From contig JAMPGY010000002.1 in NCBI GenBank assembly GCA_023663705.1, positions 175,615 to 239,614 on the forward strand: a stretch of DNA of 64,000 bases, read 5' to 3'. This document shows, one piece after another, positions 52,884 through 63,389 of this stretch; positions within the stretch are counted from its first letter, which is position 1, and each line of letters begins with the position of its first letter. The stretch is from Clostridium sp. Lineage in GTDB: Bacteria; Bacteroidota; Bacteroidia; Bacteroidales; Bacteroidaceae. The notes under the pieces are model-generated. The model saw only the letters and a program-made list of their open reading frames with translations. It was not told the DNA's origin and did no database searches. A program made the position numbers and the translations under genes.

Positions 52884-55682
52884 ATGAGAATCCTACAAGC
52901 AAGAAAATTATTTTTCGCCGGTCTTTTAGTGGCTTTCTCCGGTGGTGCAATGGCTGATAATGTAGTTGTCACCCCGCCTTCCGGAGAAAAAATATGTTTG
53001 CTTAGTTCGTTGAATCTAAGTGTTGTGACTTGCCTTAACGGAGAGTCTGTCAGAGCAGACAAAAGCACAGCAGGCAATCCGATCACCATTCGTGACACGG
53101 TATACACCACGGGGGTGGGCACCCATGCCCCCAGTGTGATGGTCGTAAAGCTCAATGGAGCTACGCGTTTTGTGTCCAGACTGGGCATTGATGACGAGGC
53201 GGATAATGCCGACATAAAGCCCAATCATGGCATTGTGAATTATGTAATACGTAAACATACAAATGGAAATCGGGAAGGTGAAATTGTTGTTGAAGGTACC
53301 ATAGACCGTCGAGATGCCGAATCTGTGAAATTGGATATAGATGTGACAGAATGGGACTATATCACGCTGGAAGCACAACAAGGAACACAAGCTTGGGCCG
53401 ATCATGTAGACTGGGCCGATGCCTATATCGTGTGTGGCGATGATCTGCCTGTAACGGTAACAGCTGCACAGATATATTCGGATGATTCTAAAGTGGTCGA
53501 TCTGCCTGAAGAAGGAACGGATCGTGCCGAAATTATCCCGCTCAGTTCCCTGGATATCACCAAGGCAATAAACGGGTGGGGGACAATCAAAGCCAATAAA
53601 AGCATTGACGGAAATGCCATTACTCTCAACGATACGGTCTACACCAGTGGTGTGGGTGCACATGCAACCGGACAAATCATTGTAAAACTCAACGGAAGCG
53701 TCACACGCTTCGTCACCCGTTTGGGTATCGATGATGAGGTCAAAACACAAGCTGCAACGAACAGCAATTACGGTGTTTGTGATTATCGCGTGAGTCTGCG
53801 TGCCGAAAACGGCACATCAACCGTAGTGAACGAAGGAACCGTTCGCTGTGGTCAGGAAACCCCACTGATTGATGTTGACTGTGCCGGATGGAAATACCTG
53901 ATCATTGATTTTCCTGAGGGAACAGGAGGGAACTCTTATGATCACTTCGATCTGGCCAATGCGTATTTTGAATATCAGGAGCAGAACTCCACTCCTCCCG
54001 TCATTGTGACTGCAGATGAAATATCGGCAGATCTGGCATGTGCAACTACAGTATTCTCGCTTCCGGGAGTACGCTTCATGCAAAAGTTGAAAACAGCAAG
54101 TTCCAGCGCGGTTGTCAGTGTGAGCGGTTTACCGGAAGGGTTGGTTTGGAACGAGAGTCGGAGCCTGGTGGAGGGCATCATCGAAACAGAAGGTGTGTAC
54201 ACGTACACGGCGACCGTGACAAACGGCGATGATGTGTCAAGTCAGGAAATCACTCTCACGGTGAGTAGGGACCTGCAACAACCGGTTCCTTTCATGGGAT
54301 GGCTTTCTTGGAATGTATTTGAAGTAGAGATCAGCGATGAGAAAGTACGTGCCGTGGCCGATGCCTTTGAGCGTTATGGTCTGACGGATGCCGGTTATCG
54401 CTATCTCTGTCTGGATGACTTGTGGCATGCAAGTGCGCGTGAGAATGGAACAAACAAACCGCTGTACAGCACAGCCAAATTCCCCAACGGATTAAAGGAT
54501 CTGGCTGATTACGTACATGGCAAAGGATTGAAGTTTGGCGTGTATTCAGACGCGGCCAATCGCACGTGCGCCGGTGCCTTCGGTTCGTATGGTTTCGAGG
54601 AAATCGATGCCAAACAATATGCAGAATGGGGATTTGACCTATTGAAATATGACTATTGCGGTGCCCCTGCCGACCGTGCAGCAGCGGAAGCCCGTTACAA
54701 GGCCATGGGTGACGCGCTGAAGAACAGCGGTCGCGATATACTTTTCTATATGTGTGAATGGGGGGTGCGTGAACCGTGGAAATGGGGAGCGGAAACCGGC
54801 GCAACAACCTGGCGCTGCACTTACGATACACGTGACTGTTGGATTGGCAGATCTGGTGGCATTGGCATCACACAGAGCATCGCCGGAATGAAGGACATCT
54901 GGCCCTATGCCGGTGTTAACCGTTTCAATGATGCCGACATGATGTGTATCGGTCTGCACGGAAAGGGTAAATCTTCCAACGACTTGTGTCAGACCGGTCC
55001 CGGCATGACTCAGACAGAATATAAGACTCAGTTCGCTCTGTGGTGTATGTGGGCATCTCCGCTTACATTGTCTTTCGATGTCCGCAACATCAGTGATGAA
55101 GATTTAGAAATTATTACAAACGAGGAAATCATCGCCATCAACCAAGATCGCATGGGACAGCAGGCTGAGTTTATCAGTGAGAAGGACGGTATCCAACTCT
55201 ATGCAAAGGATTTGGAAAACGGAGATGTGGCTCTGGCTATTGTCAATTTGAATGAAACGGCAAGAGACGTTACTGTAGATTTAAGTGAGATTGCTGCACT
55301 TGATAACTCAAAAGAATACAACTTCCGTGATCTTTGGAAGAAAGAAAGCATCGGCAAATTTGCAAGAACATACAACGTGAATGTGGCTTCTCACGAAACA
55401 AAAATATATCGCCTTTCATTGCCGGCTCCAACAGGTATAGATACTATTCAAACTATCGCAGACGTAAAGGTGACAGGCAAGCGCAGTAGTGTAACAGTGA
55501 ATTGCTATGGAACCAAGGACTTGGAAAAGCGTATTTTTGTATCCGACCTCACTGGACGCGTTGTCGCCAACGGAGGTGGCACAGCCGAAAACTTCAAGTT
55601 GCCGGTTCAAGCTCCCAAGGGCGTATATGTGGTAAATGTTGTTTGCGGCGGACGTTCACAAAATGTGAAGGTAACGCTTTAA
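52884..55682 (+). CDS. Secreted GH27 enzyme (alpha-galactosidase-like) with two NPCBM domains
   Basis: A 932-residue secreted protein; the signal peptide is cut near Ala24. Two related NPCBM-type carbohydrate-binding domains lie at about 36-185 and 216-365 (each with TRFVSRLGIDDE or TRFVTRLGIDDE), followed by a cadherin-like/He-PIG domain (about 380-462). The GH27 barrel (about 466-760) has the nucleophile Asp590 in LLKYDYCG and the acid/base Asp683 in RFNDADMM. A beta-sandwich domain (770-860) and a sorting-type tail (KRIFVSDLTGRVVANGG to the end) follow. It would remove terminal alpha-galactose (or alpha-N-acetylgalactosamine) from glycans. It has its own promoter and terminator, and no SusCD neighbours. 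Confidence 0.93.
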   Translation: MRILQARKLFFAGLLVAFSGGAMADNVVVTPPSGEKICLLSSLNLSVVTCLNGESVRADKSTAGNPITIRDTVYTTGVGTHAPSVMVVKLNGATRFVSRLGIDDEADNADIKPNHGIVNYVIRKHTNGNREGEIVVEGTIDRRDAESVKLDIDVTEWDYITLEAQQGTQAWADHVDWADAYIVCGDDLPVTVTAAQIYSDDSKVVDLPEEGTDRAEIIPLSSLDITKAINGWGTIKANKSIDGNAITLNDTVYTSGVGAHATGQIIVKLNGSVTRFVTRLGIDDEVKTQAATNSNYGVCDYRVSLRAENGTSTVVNEGTVRCGQETPLIDVDCAGWKYLIIDFPEGTGGNSYDHFDLANAYFEYQEQNSTPPVIVTADEISADLACATTVFSLPGVRFMQKLKTASSSAVVSVSGLPEGLVWNESRSLVEGIIETEGVYTYTATVTNGDDVSSQEITLTVSRDLQQPVPFMGWLSWNVFEVEISDEKVRAVADAFERYGLTDAGYRYLCLDDLWHASARENGTNKPLYSTAKFPNGLKDLADYVHGKGLKFGVYSDAANRTCAGAFGSYGFEEIDAKQYAEWGFDLLKYDYCGAPADRAAAEARYKAMGDALKNSGRDILFYMCEWGVREPWKWGAETGATTWRCTYDTRDCWIGRSGGIGITQSIAGMKDIWPYAGVNRFNDADMMCIGLHGKGKSSNDLCQTGPGMTQTEYKTQFALWCMWASPLTLSFDVRNISDEDLEIITNEEIIAINQDRMGQQAEFISEKDGIQLYAKDLENGDVALAIVNLNETARDVTVDLSEIAALDNSKEYNFRDLWKKESIGKFARTYNVNVASHETKIYRLSLPAPTGIDTIQTIADVKVTGKRSSVTVNCYGTKDLEKRIFVSDLTGRVVANGGGTAENFKLPVQAPKGVYVVNVVCGGRSQNVKVTL

Positions 55683-55733
55683 ATAAGCGTATAATGGTTG
55701 TCCTGTAGCTATTGCAGAGCAAACTGTATAAAA

Positions 55734-55779
55734 AAGGAGGGTGCACTTCACATTTATGCGACACCCTCCTTTCTCTTTT
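55734..55779. terminator. Bidirectional intrinsic terminator between the GH27 gene and asnB
   Basis: A 10-bp perfect stem (AAGGAGGGTG, 55734-55743, with 55762-55771) has TCTCTTTTT on the plus side and a run of five T on the minus side, so it can end both convergent transcripts. Confidence 0.92.
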
Positions 55780-55795
55780 TCCCCAATATTTAGTT

Positions 55796-57460
55796 TTAAT
55801 AAGCTCGTTCGTGCACCCCTCTGACAGCACGTCCGCTGGGGTCATTTTGATTTTTAAACGAGTTATCCCAAGCTAACGCCTCAGCAGTTGAACAAGCCAC
55901 ACTGGGCACACTGGGCACGCAACGGGCTGCACTCTCACTGGGAAAATGTTCCTCAAATATGCAGCGGTAGTAATATTCCTCTTTGTTCATCGGAGGGTTT
56001 ATCGGGAAGCGTTCGGCTGCATGTGCCATTTCCTCGTCGCTAACGCTTTGTGAAGTGAGCTTCTTCAGACTGTCTATCCACGAATAGCCAACCCCGTCGC
56101 TGAACTGCTCTTTCTGTCTCCATGCCACGCTTTCGGGCAGCATGTCTGCAAAGGCTTCGCGCAAGATACGCTTTTCAATGTCTTGTCCCGGACACATCTT
56201 AGCCGCCGGATTCAGGCGCATGGCCACATCAAGAAAATCCCTGTCAAGGAAGGGCACACGGCCTTCCACGCCCCATGCCGACAGACTCTTGTTGGCACGC
56301 AGACAATCATAAAGGTACAACTTGGATAGTTTACGCACAGTCTCCTCGTGAAAGGCTTTCGCATCAGGTGCCTTGTGGAAATAAAGGTAACCGCCGAATA
56401 TTTCATCGGCTCCTTCGCCGCTGAGTACCATCTTGATTCCCATGCTCTTGATGAAACGTGCCAGCAGATACATAGGCGTGGATGCCCGCACGGTGGTGAC
56501 ATCATAGGTCTCGGTGAAATAGATCACATCTCTCACCGCATCCAGCCCTTCCTGCACCGTGTAGTTAATCTCATGATGGATTGTACCGATGTGACGCGCT
56601 ACTTCCCGTGCCTTAATCAAATCCGGCGCACCCTTCAGGCCAACGGCAAAAGAATGCAATTGGGGCCACCATGCCGCCGTTTGTCCGTCTGTCTCAATAC
56701 GGTTTGCAGCAAATTTCTTGGCCACAGCAGATACCACAGAACTATCCAGCCCACCACTGAGCAAAACACCATAGGGTACATCACACATGAGCTGGCGCTG
56801 CACAGCGGCTTCAAGTGCCTCCTTCACGTCCAGAGCCGACGCCGGATTATCCTTTACATTTTCGTAGTCTGTCCACTCCCTTTCATACCAGCGCATGATT
56901 TTTCCTTCCCGGCTATGAAGGTAATGCCCCGGAGGAAACGGTTCATAACGCGAGCATTGTCCTTCCAAAGCTTTTAACTCGCTGGCTACATAAACCGTTC
57001 CGTCATCATCATAACCTATATAAAGAGGTATAACACCTATTGGATCTCTGGCTATCAAGTATTCGTCGGTCGCCTCGTCATAAAGTGCAAAAGCAAATAT
57101 GCCATTCAGTTCATCCAGAAAGGAGATTCCCTTGTCGCGATACAGTGCAAGGATAACCTCGCAGTCACTTCCGGTTTGAAAGATGTACCGACCGGCATAC
57201 TTCTCACGTATTTCGCGATGATTGTATATTTCACCATTTACGGCCAATACTTGTTTCCGGTCGGGTGAGTATAACGGTTGGCCACCGCTCTCAGGATCCA
57301 CTATCGACAAGCGTTCGTGAGCCAGTATCGTTCGTCCGCCCACATATATACCACTCCAATCCGGTCCGCGATGACGTATTTTCCTCGACATGGAGAGCGC
57401 TTTTCCGCGTATGGATTCCGTTTGCACCGGAATGTTGAAAAGTCCTATAATACCACACAT
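55796..57460 (-). CDS. asnB: Asparagine synthetase, glutamine-hydrolysing
   Basis: AsnB makes asparagine from aspartate, ATP and glutamine in the cytosol. The 554-residue length is standard. The class II amidotransferase starts with the nucleophile Cys2 in MCGIIGLF, with RGPDWSGIY and VNGEIYNHREIR following; the synthetase domain has the ATP pyrophosphatase loop LLSGGLDSSVVSAVA and SGEGADEIFGGYLYFH. A third segment, WRQKEQFSDGVGYSWIDSL, is typical. It follows gltD by 34 bp, forming the last gene of gltB-gltD-asnB. Confidence 0.97.
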   Translation of the reverse strand: MCGIIGLFNIPVQTESIRGKALSMSRKIRHRGPDWSGIYVGGRTILAHERLSIVDPESGGQPLYSPDRKQVLAVNGEIYNHREIREKYAGRYIFQTGSDCEVILALYRDKGISFLDELNGIFAFALYDEATDEYLIARDPIGVIPLYIGYDDDGTVYVASELKALEGQCSRYEPFPPGHYLHSREGKIMRWYEREWTDYENVKDNPASALDVKEALEAAVQRQLMCDVPYGVLLSGGLDSSVVSAVAKKFAANRIETDGQTAAWWPQLHSFAVGLKGAPDLIKAREVARHIGTIHHEINYTVQEGLDAVRDVIYFTETYDVTTVRASTPMYLLARFIKSMGIKMVLSGEGADEIFGGYLYFHKAPDAKAFHEETVRKLSKLYLYDCLRANKSLSAWGVEGRVPFLDRDFLDVAMRLNPAAKMCPGQDIEKRILREAFADMLPESVAWRQKEQFSDGVGYSWIDSLKKLTSQSVSDEEMAHAAERFPINPPMNKEEYYYRCIFEEHFPSESAARCVPSVPSVACSTAEALAWDNSFKNQNDPSGRAVRGVHERAY

Positions 57461-57494
57461 AGTATCTTATATTTAATCTATTAACATATTCCAT

Positions 57495-58838
57495 CTACTG
57501 TTCGCGCAGGAAATCGTCTATCCGTTTGGCTGCATCCCGCCCGCTCTTCATGGCTTTAACGACAAGCGAGGCTCCTGTAGCGGCATCACCGGCAATGAAG
57601 ACATTTGAAGGCATCTCGGGCTGATCCGGCTTAAGGAAGCCCATGGCCAGCAACACCAGATCTGCTTCGATAATTTCCTTTTCGCCGGTAGGTTTCATTG
57701 TGGGACGACCACCGTCTGTTGCCGGAATCCATTCCACTTTCTCTACTTCCACCCCACAAACACGACCGTTGCGACCGATGAAGCGGGTAGAGGCCAACGA
57801 CCAGCGCCGCTCACATCCCTCCTCGTGACTGGATGTGGTTTTCAACACCACCGGCCATTCCGGCCATGGGGTAGCCGGGTTGTGTCCAATCGGAGGTTGC
57901 GGCATTATCTCAATCTGAATCACCTTGTCGGCACCCTGACGTATAGATGTACCGATGCAGTCCGACCCGGTGTCACCGCCACCGATGACCAGTACCTTAC
58001 GCCCCTTTGCCGAGATTCGTTTCTCCTTGGGGTATATAGCACCGGCTAAAACACGATTTTGCTGCGAAAGCAATTCAAGTGCAAAATGTATGCCCTTCAA
58101 TTCTCGTCCCGGAATACAAAGATCCCGAGGCGTTTCGGCACCGGTACAGATACAATAGGCATCGTATCCATCCGGAAGTTTATCCAGTTCAACCGGGTAG
58201 TTCATACGGAACACAACCCCTTCTTCCTCCATCAAGGCAATGCGGCGGTCAATGACTACCTTGTCCAACTTAAAGTTGGGTATGCCGTAACGCAGCAAAC
58301 CTCCAGCAGCTTCGGATTTATCATAAACCGTCACACTATACCCTTTGCGATTCAACTGATTAGCAGCAGCCAGACCAGACGGGCCACTTCCAATAACCGC
58401 CACCTGTTTGCCATTTCTCACGGGTTGAAACGGTTGCACATATCCCTCGCGAAAAGCGGCCTCAATGATGGCTACCTCGTTTTCACGAATGGTGACGGGA
58501 GCATCGGACGACAGCTTGAGCACACAGCTTTTCTCGCACAAGGCGGGACAGATTCGTCCGGTAAATTCCGGAAAGTCGCAGGTGGTGCTCAATATACGAT
58601 AAGCCTCACGCCAATGCCCTTTGAATAGTGCATCCTGCCATTCCGGTTGTTTGTTGCCCAACGGGCAGGCCCAATGGCAAAAGGGCACACCGCAATCCAT
58701 GCATCGGGAGGCTTGCAATTTACGGTCGTGACTGTTTAAAGTTTGCTCCACCTGACTGAAATCGTGGATGCGTTCTTGTATGGGGCGATAACCGGCTTCC
58801 TGTCTGGGAATGGTTAGAAATGCTTTAGGATTTCCCAT
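57495..58838 (-). CDS. gltD: Glutamate synthase small subunit
   Basis: GltD supplies electrons from NAD(P)H through FAD and iron-sulfur clusters to GltB, for reductive transfer of glutamine amide nitrogen to 2-oxoglutarate. The 447-residue protein has Cys-rich N-terminal motifs (CMDCGVPFCHWACPLGN and CPALCEKSCVLKL), the first dinucleotide fold GSGPSGLAAANQLNRKG and a second GGGDTGSDCIGTSIRQG, then the C-terminal GDAATGASLVVKAMKSGRDAAKR. It follows gltB by 33 bp. A paralogous GltD-like domain is found in the NfnAB-like fusion earlier in the window. Confidence 0.97.
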   Translation of the reverse strand: MGNPKAFLTIPRQEAGYRPIQERIHDFSQVEQTLNSHDRKLQASRCMDCGVPFCHWACPLGNKQPEWQDALFKGHWREAYRILSTTCDFPEFTGRICPALCEKSCVLKLSSDAPVTIRENEVAIIEAAFREGYVQPFQPVRNGKQVAVIGSGPSGLAAANQLNRKGYSVTVYDKSEAAGGLLRYGIPNFKLDKVVIDRRIALMEEEGVVFRMNYPVELDKLPDGYDAYCICTGAETPRDLCIPGRELKGIHFALELLSQQNRVLAGAIYPKEKRISAKGRKVLVIGGGDTGSDCIGTSIRQGADKVIQIEIMPQPPIGHNPATPWPEWPVVLKTTSSHEEGCERRWSLASTRFIGRNGRVCGVEVEKVEWIPATDGGRPTMKPTGEKEIIEADLVLLAMGFLKPDQPEMPSNVFIAGDAATGASLVVKAMKSGRDAAKRIDDFLREQ

Positions 58839-58871
58839 TTTCGATATATCTAAATAGATGATGATACATTA

Positions 58872-61800
58872 TTAATAATCTCGTTGCACATCGGCAATCT
58901 TCTGCTGCAGCTTGTGCATTTGTTCTTCCTGCAGCACCTTTTTGTATTCGATGGGGACTACCTGAATAAATTGTTCCACATAGTGTTGCCAGTCATCGAG
59001 CATGGTTCGTGCCAGATTGGATCCTGTGTGAAGATAGTGCAGACGAATGAACTCGTGGAGCTCTTTGCGATAACTTGTCTCCTCGATAAGTGACAATTCC
59101 ACCATTTCCATATTGCAAAAATAGTCGAACCGTCCGGTGGGATCCCAAACATAGGCCACACCACCACTCATGCCGGCTGCAAAATTTCGTCCGGTTTCAC
59201 CCAGCACTACCACACGTCCTCCGGTCATGTATTCACAGCAATGGTCTCCAACACCTTCCACCACAGCTATAGCACCGGAATTGCGAACGGCAAAGCGTTC
59301 ACCCACACGTCCGTTGATAAACACTTCTCCACTGGTGGCTCCATAAAGCAAGGTGTTGCCGGCTATCGTGTTACGTTCGGCTTCAAACTGACTCCGTATG
59401 GGCGGCATCACGGATATATGTCCGCCACTCAGCGATTTGCCCAGATAGTCGTTAGCCTCTCCCTCGAGCTTGAAGTATACACCGGGTACCAAGAATGCAC
59501 CGAATGACTGACCGGCGGAGCCTTTGAAGGTAACAGTGAGTGTACGGTCGGGAAGCCCTTGTGCACCGTGTTTTAGTGCAATCTCACCGGACAGCATGGC
59601 TCCACAGGCACGATCGGTATTGGCGATAGCGTATTCGAGGGACGTCTCTCGTCCAAAGTTGATAGCCTCGCGTGCATCCCGAATCATGAGCGTGTCCTTC
59701 ACATGTTCTATATCGTGTTGCTGATTGGTGGTGTGATGGATATCAGAACCATTGTCTACGCGGGTCAATGTACGGGTGAAGTCCACCAATCCCCATTTCC
59801 CTTGTTCATAGCCTTTTTTCGTCACTATATAATCGGTGTGCCCAATAATGTCGTCTAACTTCTCTACGCCAATCTCTGCCAGATATTCACGTACCTCCCG
59901 TGCCAGGAAAGTAAAGTAATTAATCAGATAGTCACTGTGTCCCCGGAAACGTTTTCTCAGTTCCTCGCTTTGTGTGGCCACACCCACAGGGCAGGTGTTC
60001 TGATGACACTTTCTCATCATGACACAACCGAGCACAATCAAGGCTGCAGTTGCAAAACCAAATTCCTCAGCTCCCAGCATGGCCATCAGAACAATGTCTC
60101 GTCCGGTTTTTAACTGTCCGTCTGTCTGCAAGGTAATCTGTCCACGCAGTCCGTTGAGAACCAAAGTCTGCTGCGTTTCACTCAGTCCCAATTCGGGAGA
60201 AATACCCGCATAGCGTATGGAGGAAGCTGGAGAAGCACCGGTTCCACCTTCAGCACCGCTGATAACAATAAGGTCGGCTTTAGCCTTGGCCACGCCGGCG
60301 GCAATGGTTCCCACACCACTCTCAGCCACCAGTTTCACACTGACACGTGCACGCGGATTCACATTCTTCAGGTCAAAAATCAATTGTGCAAGGTCTTCGA
60401 TAGAGTATATGTCGTGGTGGGGCGGGGGAGAGATAAGCGATATACCGGGAATAGAGTGGCGGGTACGGGCAATGATTTCATCCACCTTGTAGCCGGGCAG
60501 TTGACCGCCTTCTCCCGGTTTAGCTCCCTGTGCGACCTTGATTTGTATTTCATCGGCGTTGACAAGATATTCCGTAGTCACTCCGAAGCGTCCCGATGCC
60601 ACCTGCTTGATGGCACTACGCAGGTTGGGTTTTCCCTCCACGGGGTGGAAACGCGAGGAGTCCTCACCGCCCTCACCCGTATTGCTCCGTCCATGTATGG
60701 CATTCATGGCCACAGCCAATGCTTCATGAGCCTCCTTGCTGATTGCTCCATAGCTCATGGCTCCGGTCACAAAACGCTGTAGAATATTTTCCTCCGGTTC
60801 CACCCGATTGATATCAATCGGCGAGCGCTTGAAATCCCAGAAATCGCGCAGAAAAATAGGCTTCTCCTTACGGTCCACAAGCGTTGTGAACTCCTTGAAC
60901 TTCTTATAGTTTCCCAAGCGGGTAGCCAATTGCAATGTGCGTATGGTGTCCGGATTCCAAGCGTGTTCCTCACCGTCTTTGCGGAAAGCGTAGATTCCAT
61001 TGTGGGGCAAAAGTTCCTTGTCTGTGCTCGGAGCAAAGCCATGGGCATGGAAATACTTGGCATCACGTGCCACCTCTTCCAGTCGGATACCGCCGATACT
61101 TGAAGAAAGTCCGCCGAAATAGGCCTGGCTCAATTCATAACTCAGTCCCACCGCTTCAAATATCTTGGCACCTCTGTAGGAACGGATGGTGCTGATACCC
61201 ATTTTACTCATTATCTTCAGAAGTCCCTTACATAATGCCTTGGTGTAGTTCTTTTCGGACGTAGCATAGTCCAGTTGTATCTCCCCACGCTCTACCAGTT
61301 TATTCAATATCGCAAATGCCATATAGGGATTGAGTGCACTTGCGCCAAAGCCCAGCAGCAGTGCTGCATGCATTACCTCGCGCATCTCACCGGTTTCCAC
61401 AATCAGTGCTGTCTGTACTCTTTTTCCCACTGCTATCAGATGATGGTGCACGGCACTAACAGCCAGCAAAGCCGGTATGGCCGCATGCTCCTTGTCCACT
61501 TCTCTATCGGTGAGCACAATATAGCTTGCACCATCCGTGACAGCCTTTTCTGCCTGTACACAAAGTTGATTCAGCGCGGATTGTAATCCGTCTCTACCGG
61601 ATTCGGCATCGAACACCATCGGAATTTTTACAGCCTTGAAACCCTTATAACGTATGTTGCACAGTATGTCCAACTGCGTGTTGCTGAGGATGGGGTGGGG
61701 CAGACGCACCATCTTGCAGTGCTCTTCGCTTGGAGACAGTATGTCTTTCCCTACAGCACCGATATACTCCGCCAAGGACATGACAAGTTCTTCGCGGATG

Positions 61801-63389
61801 GGGTCAATAGGGGGATTAGTCACCTGAGCAAATTGCTGACGGAAATAATTATAGAGCAGCTGCGGCTTGTCCGACAGAATAGCCAAAGGTGTATCGTTTC
61901 CCATGGAATGAACAGGTTCCTGTCCGTTTGTGCACATTGGAATCAGGATGCGCTCAATATCTTCCCGGGTATATCCGAAAGTACGTAGCATCCCGTCGTA
62001 ATTGTCCACCATATTGGACACCTTGCGTCCGCTTCGCAGTTCATCCAGTTCGATGCGATGAGTGGACAGCCATTGGCGATAGGGTTTTTCCTCGGCCAAA
62101 CTCTGCTTCAACTCGCCATCGTAGTAAATCTTTCCCTCCTCCGTATCTACCAACAGAATCTTACCGGGCTGCAGGCGTCCCTTTTCCCGGATATCGGCCG
62201 GATCTATATTCATAACGCCTACCTCACTGGCCACCACCATTGTGTCCTTTTTCGTTATGAGATAGCGCGCCGGACGCAAACCGTTACGATCCAGCATGCC
62301 ACCTGCAAAACGACCGTCGCTGAACAAAAGTGCGGCCGGTCCATCCCACGGCTCCATCAGGATAGAGTGATACTCATAGAATGCCTTTAGTTCCTCACTG
62401 ATTGGGTTCTTTTCATTAAATGATTCAGGAACAAGCATGGCCATGGCGTGGGGTAGACTCAGACCTGTACGTACTAAAAACTCAAGCACATTATCAAGGG
62501 ATGCACTGTCGCTCATGCCTTGCTGCACAATGGGGCGCAATTCGCTCAGGTCACCCAATGCAGAAGATGTAAGAACTGTTTCTCTTGCTTCCATCCATCC
62601 TCTGTTTCCCCGAATCGTGTTGATCTCACCGTTATGCGCCAATAGACGGAAAGGCTGCGCCAATCCCCATGTAGGAAACGTATTGGTACTAAAACGGGAA
62701 TGGACCAATGCCAATCCACTGGTGAAATATGTGTTTGTGAGATCCGGATAATACTCTCTCAACTGGAGTGAGGACAGCATTCCCTTATAGATAATGTTTT
62801 GCGAGGATAACGAGGTGACGTAAAAATCATTTTTATGCTTCAGCCTTGAACATCTCACTTTGTTTTCTACACGCTTACGGATAATATAAAGTGTACGTTC
62901 CGTACTTTCTATATCCGTAAATCCCACGATAAACACCTGCTTGATATCCGGTTCGCTTGCTCTGGCTGCCTGCCCTAATATTTCCGGACATGTAGGCACA
63001 TTGCGCAGGTGCATCACTGTAAGTCCTTCTTTCTCGACCTCTTCGATTAGAATACGCAGAATCTCCGACTGGTCTTTTTCATCCTTAGGCAGGAAAAGCA
63101 GCCCCGTGCCATATTTCCCTTTTTCAGGCACAGGTATGCCTTGCAATAAAATAAACTCATGAGGAATCTGCAGCATAATGCCAGCCCCATCTCCGGTCTT
63201 GTTATCAGCCCCTTCGGCTCCCCGGTGGCGCATGTTTTCCAGCACTTTGAGCGCCGATTCCACCAACTCGTGTGATTTATTTCCATGAATGTTGACAATC
63301 ATTCCCACTCCACATGCATCATGCTCATTTTTTGAGTCGTATAATCCTATCGACTGGGGATGACCATACTTTTGTTTTTTGATATTCAT
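58872..63389 (-). CDS. gltB: Glutamate synthase large subunit
   Basis: A 1,505-residue GltB. The amidotransferase domain begins with the mature nucleophile Cys26 in NEHDACGVGM; about 25 residues before it look like a removable propeptide. The FMN-binding synthase domain includes VKLVAESGVGTIAAGVAKAK, and the 3Fe-4S motif is CVMMRKCHQNTCPVGVATQ. The C-terminal GXGXG beta-helix domain follows (ALKHGAQGLPDRTLTVTFKG onward). With GltD it forms glutamate synthase, the main ammonia-assimilation route together with glutamine synthetase. It leads the gltB-gltD-asnB operon and is divergent from the second glutamine amidotransferase gene. Confidence 0.98.
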   Translation of the reverse strand: MNIKKQKYGHPQSIGLYDSKNEHDACGVGMIVNIHGNKSHELVESALKVLENMRHRGAEGADNKTGDGAGIMLQIPHEFILLQGIPVPEKGKYGTGLLFLPKDEKDQSEILRILIEEVEKEGLTVMHLRNVPTCPEILGQAARASEPDIKQVFIVGFTDIESTERTLYIIRKRVENKVRCSRLKHKNDFYVTSLSSQNIIYKGMLSSLQLREYYPDLTNTYFTSGLALVHSRFSTNTFPTWGLAQPFRLLAHNGEINTIRGNRGWMEARETVLTSSALGDLSELRPIVQQGMSDSASLDNVLEFLVRTGLSLPHAMAMLVPESFNEKNPISEELKAFYEYHSILMEPWDGPAALLFSDGRFAGGMLDRNGLRPARYLITKKDTMVVASEVGVMNIDPADIREKGRLQPGKILLVDTEEGKIYYDGELKQSLAEEKPYRQWLSTHRIELDELRSGRKVSNMVDNYDGMLRTFGYTREDIERILIPMCTNGQEPVHSMGNDTPLAILSDKPQLLYNYFRQQFAQVTNPPIDPIREELVMSLAEYIGAVGKDILSPSEEHCKMVRLPHPILSNTQLDILCNIRYKGFKAVKIPMVFDAESGRDGLQSALNQLCVQAEKAVTDGASYIVLTDREVDKEHAAIPALLAVSAVHHHLIAVGKRVQTALIVETGEMREVMHAALLLGFGASALNPYMAFAILNKLVERGEIQLDYATSEKNYTKALCKGLLKIMSKMGISTIRSYRGAKIFEAVGLSYELSQAYFGGLSSSIGGIRLEEVARDAKYFHAHGFAPSTDKELLPHNGIYAFRKDGEEHAWNPDTIRTLQLATRLGNYKKFKEFTTLVDRKEKPIFLRDFWDFKRSPIDINRVEPEENILQRFVTGAMSYGAISKEAHEALAVAMNAIHGRSNTGEGGEDSSRFHPVEGKPNLRSAIKQVASGRFGVTTEYLVNADEIQIKVAQGAKPGEGGQLPGYKVDEIIARTRHSIPGISLISPPPHHDIYSIEDLAQLIFDLKNVNPRARVSVKLVAESGVGTIAAGVAKAKADLIVISGAEGGTGASPASSIRYAGISPELGLSETQQTLVLNGLRGQITLQTDGQLKTGRDIVLMAMLGAEEFGFATAALIVLGCVMMRKCHQNTCPVGVATQSEELRKRFRGHSDYLINYFTFLAREVREYLAEIGVEKLDDIIGHTDYIVTKKGYEQGKWGLVDFTRTLTRVDNGSDIHHTTNQQHDIEHVKDTLMIRDAREAINFGRETSLEYAIANTDRACGAMLSGEIALKHGAQGLPDRTLTVTFKGSAGQSFGAFLVPGVYFKLEGEANDYLGKSLSGGHISVMPPIRSQFEAERNTIAGNTLLYGATSGEVFINGRVGERFAVRNSGAIAVVEGVGDHCCEYMTGGRVVVLGETGRNFAAGMSGGVAYVWDPTGRFDYFCNMEMVELSLIEETSYRKELHEFIRLHYLHTGSNLARTMLDDWQHYVEQFIQVVPIEYKKVLQEEQMHKLQQKIADVQRDY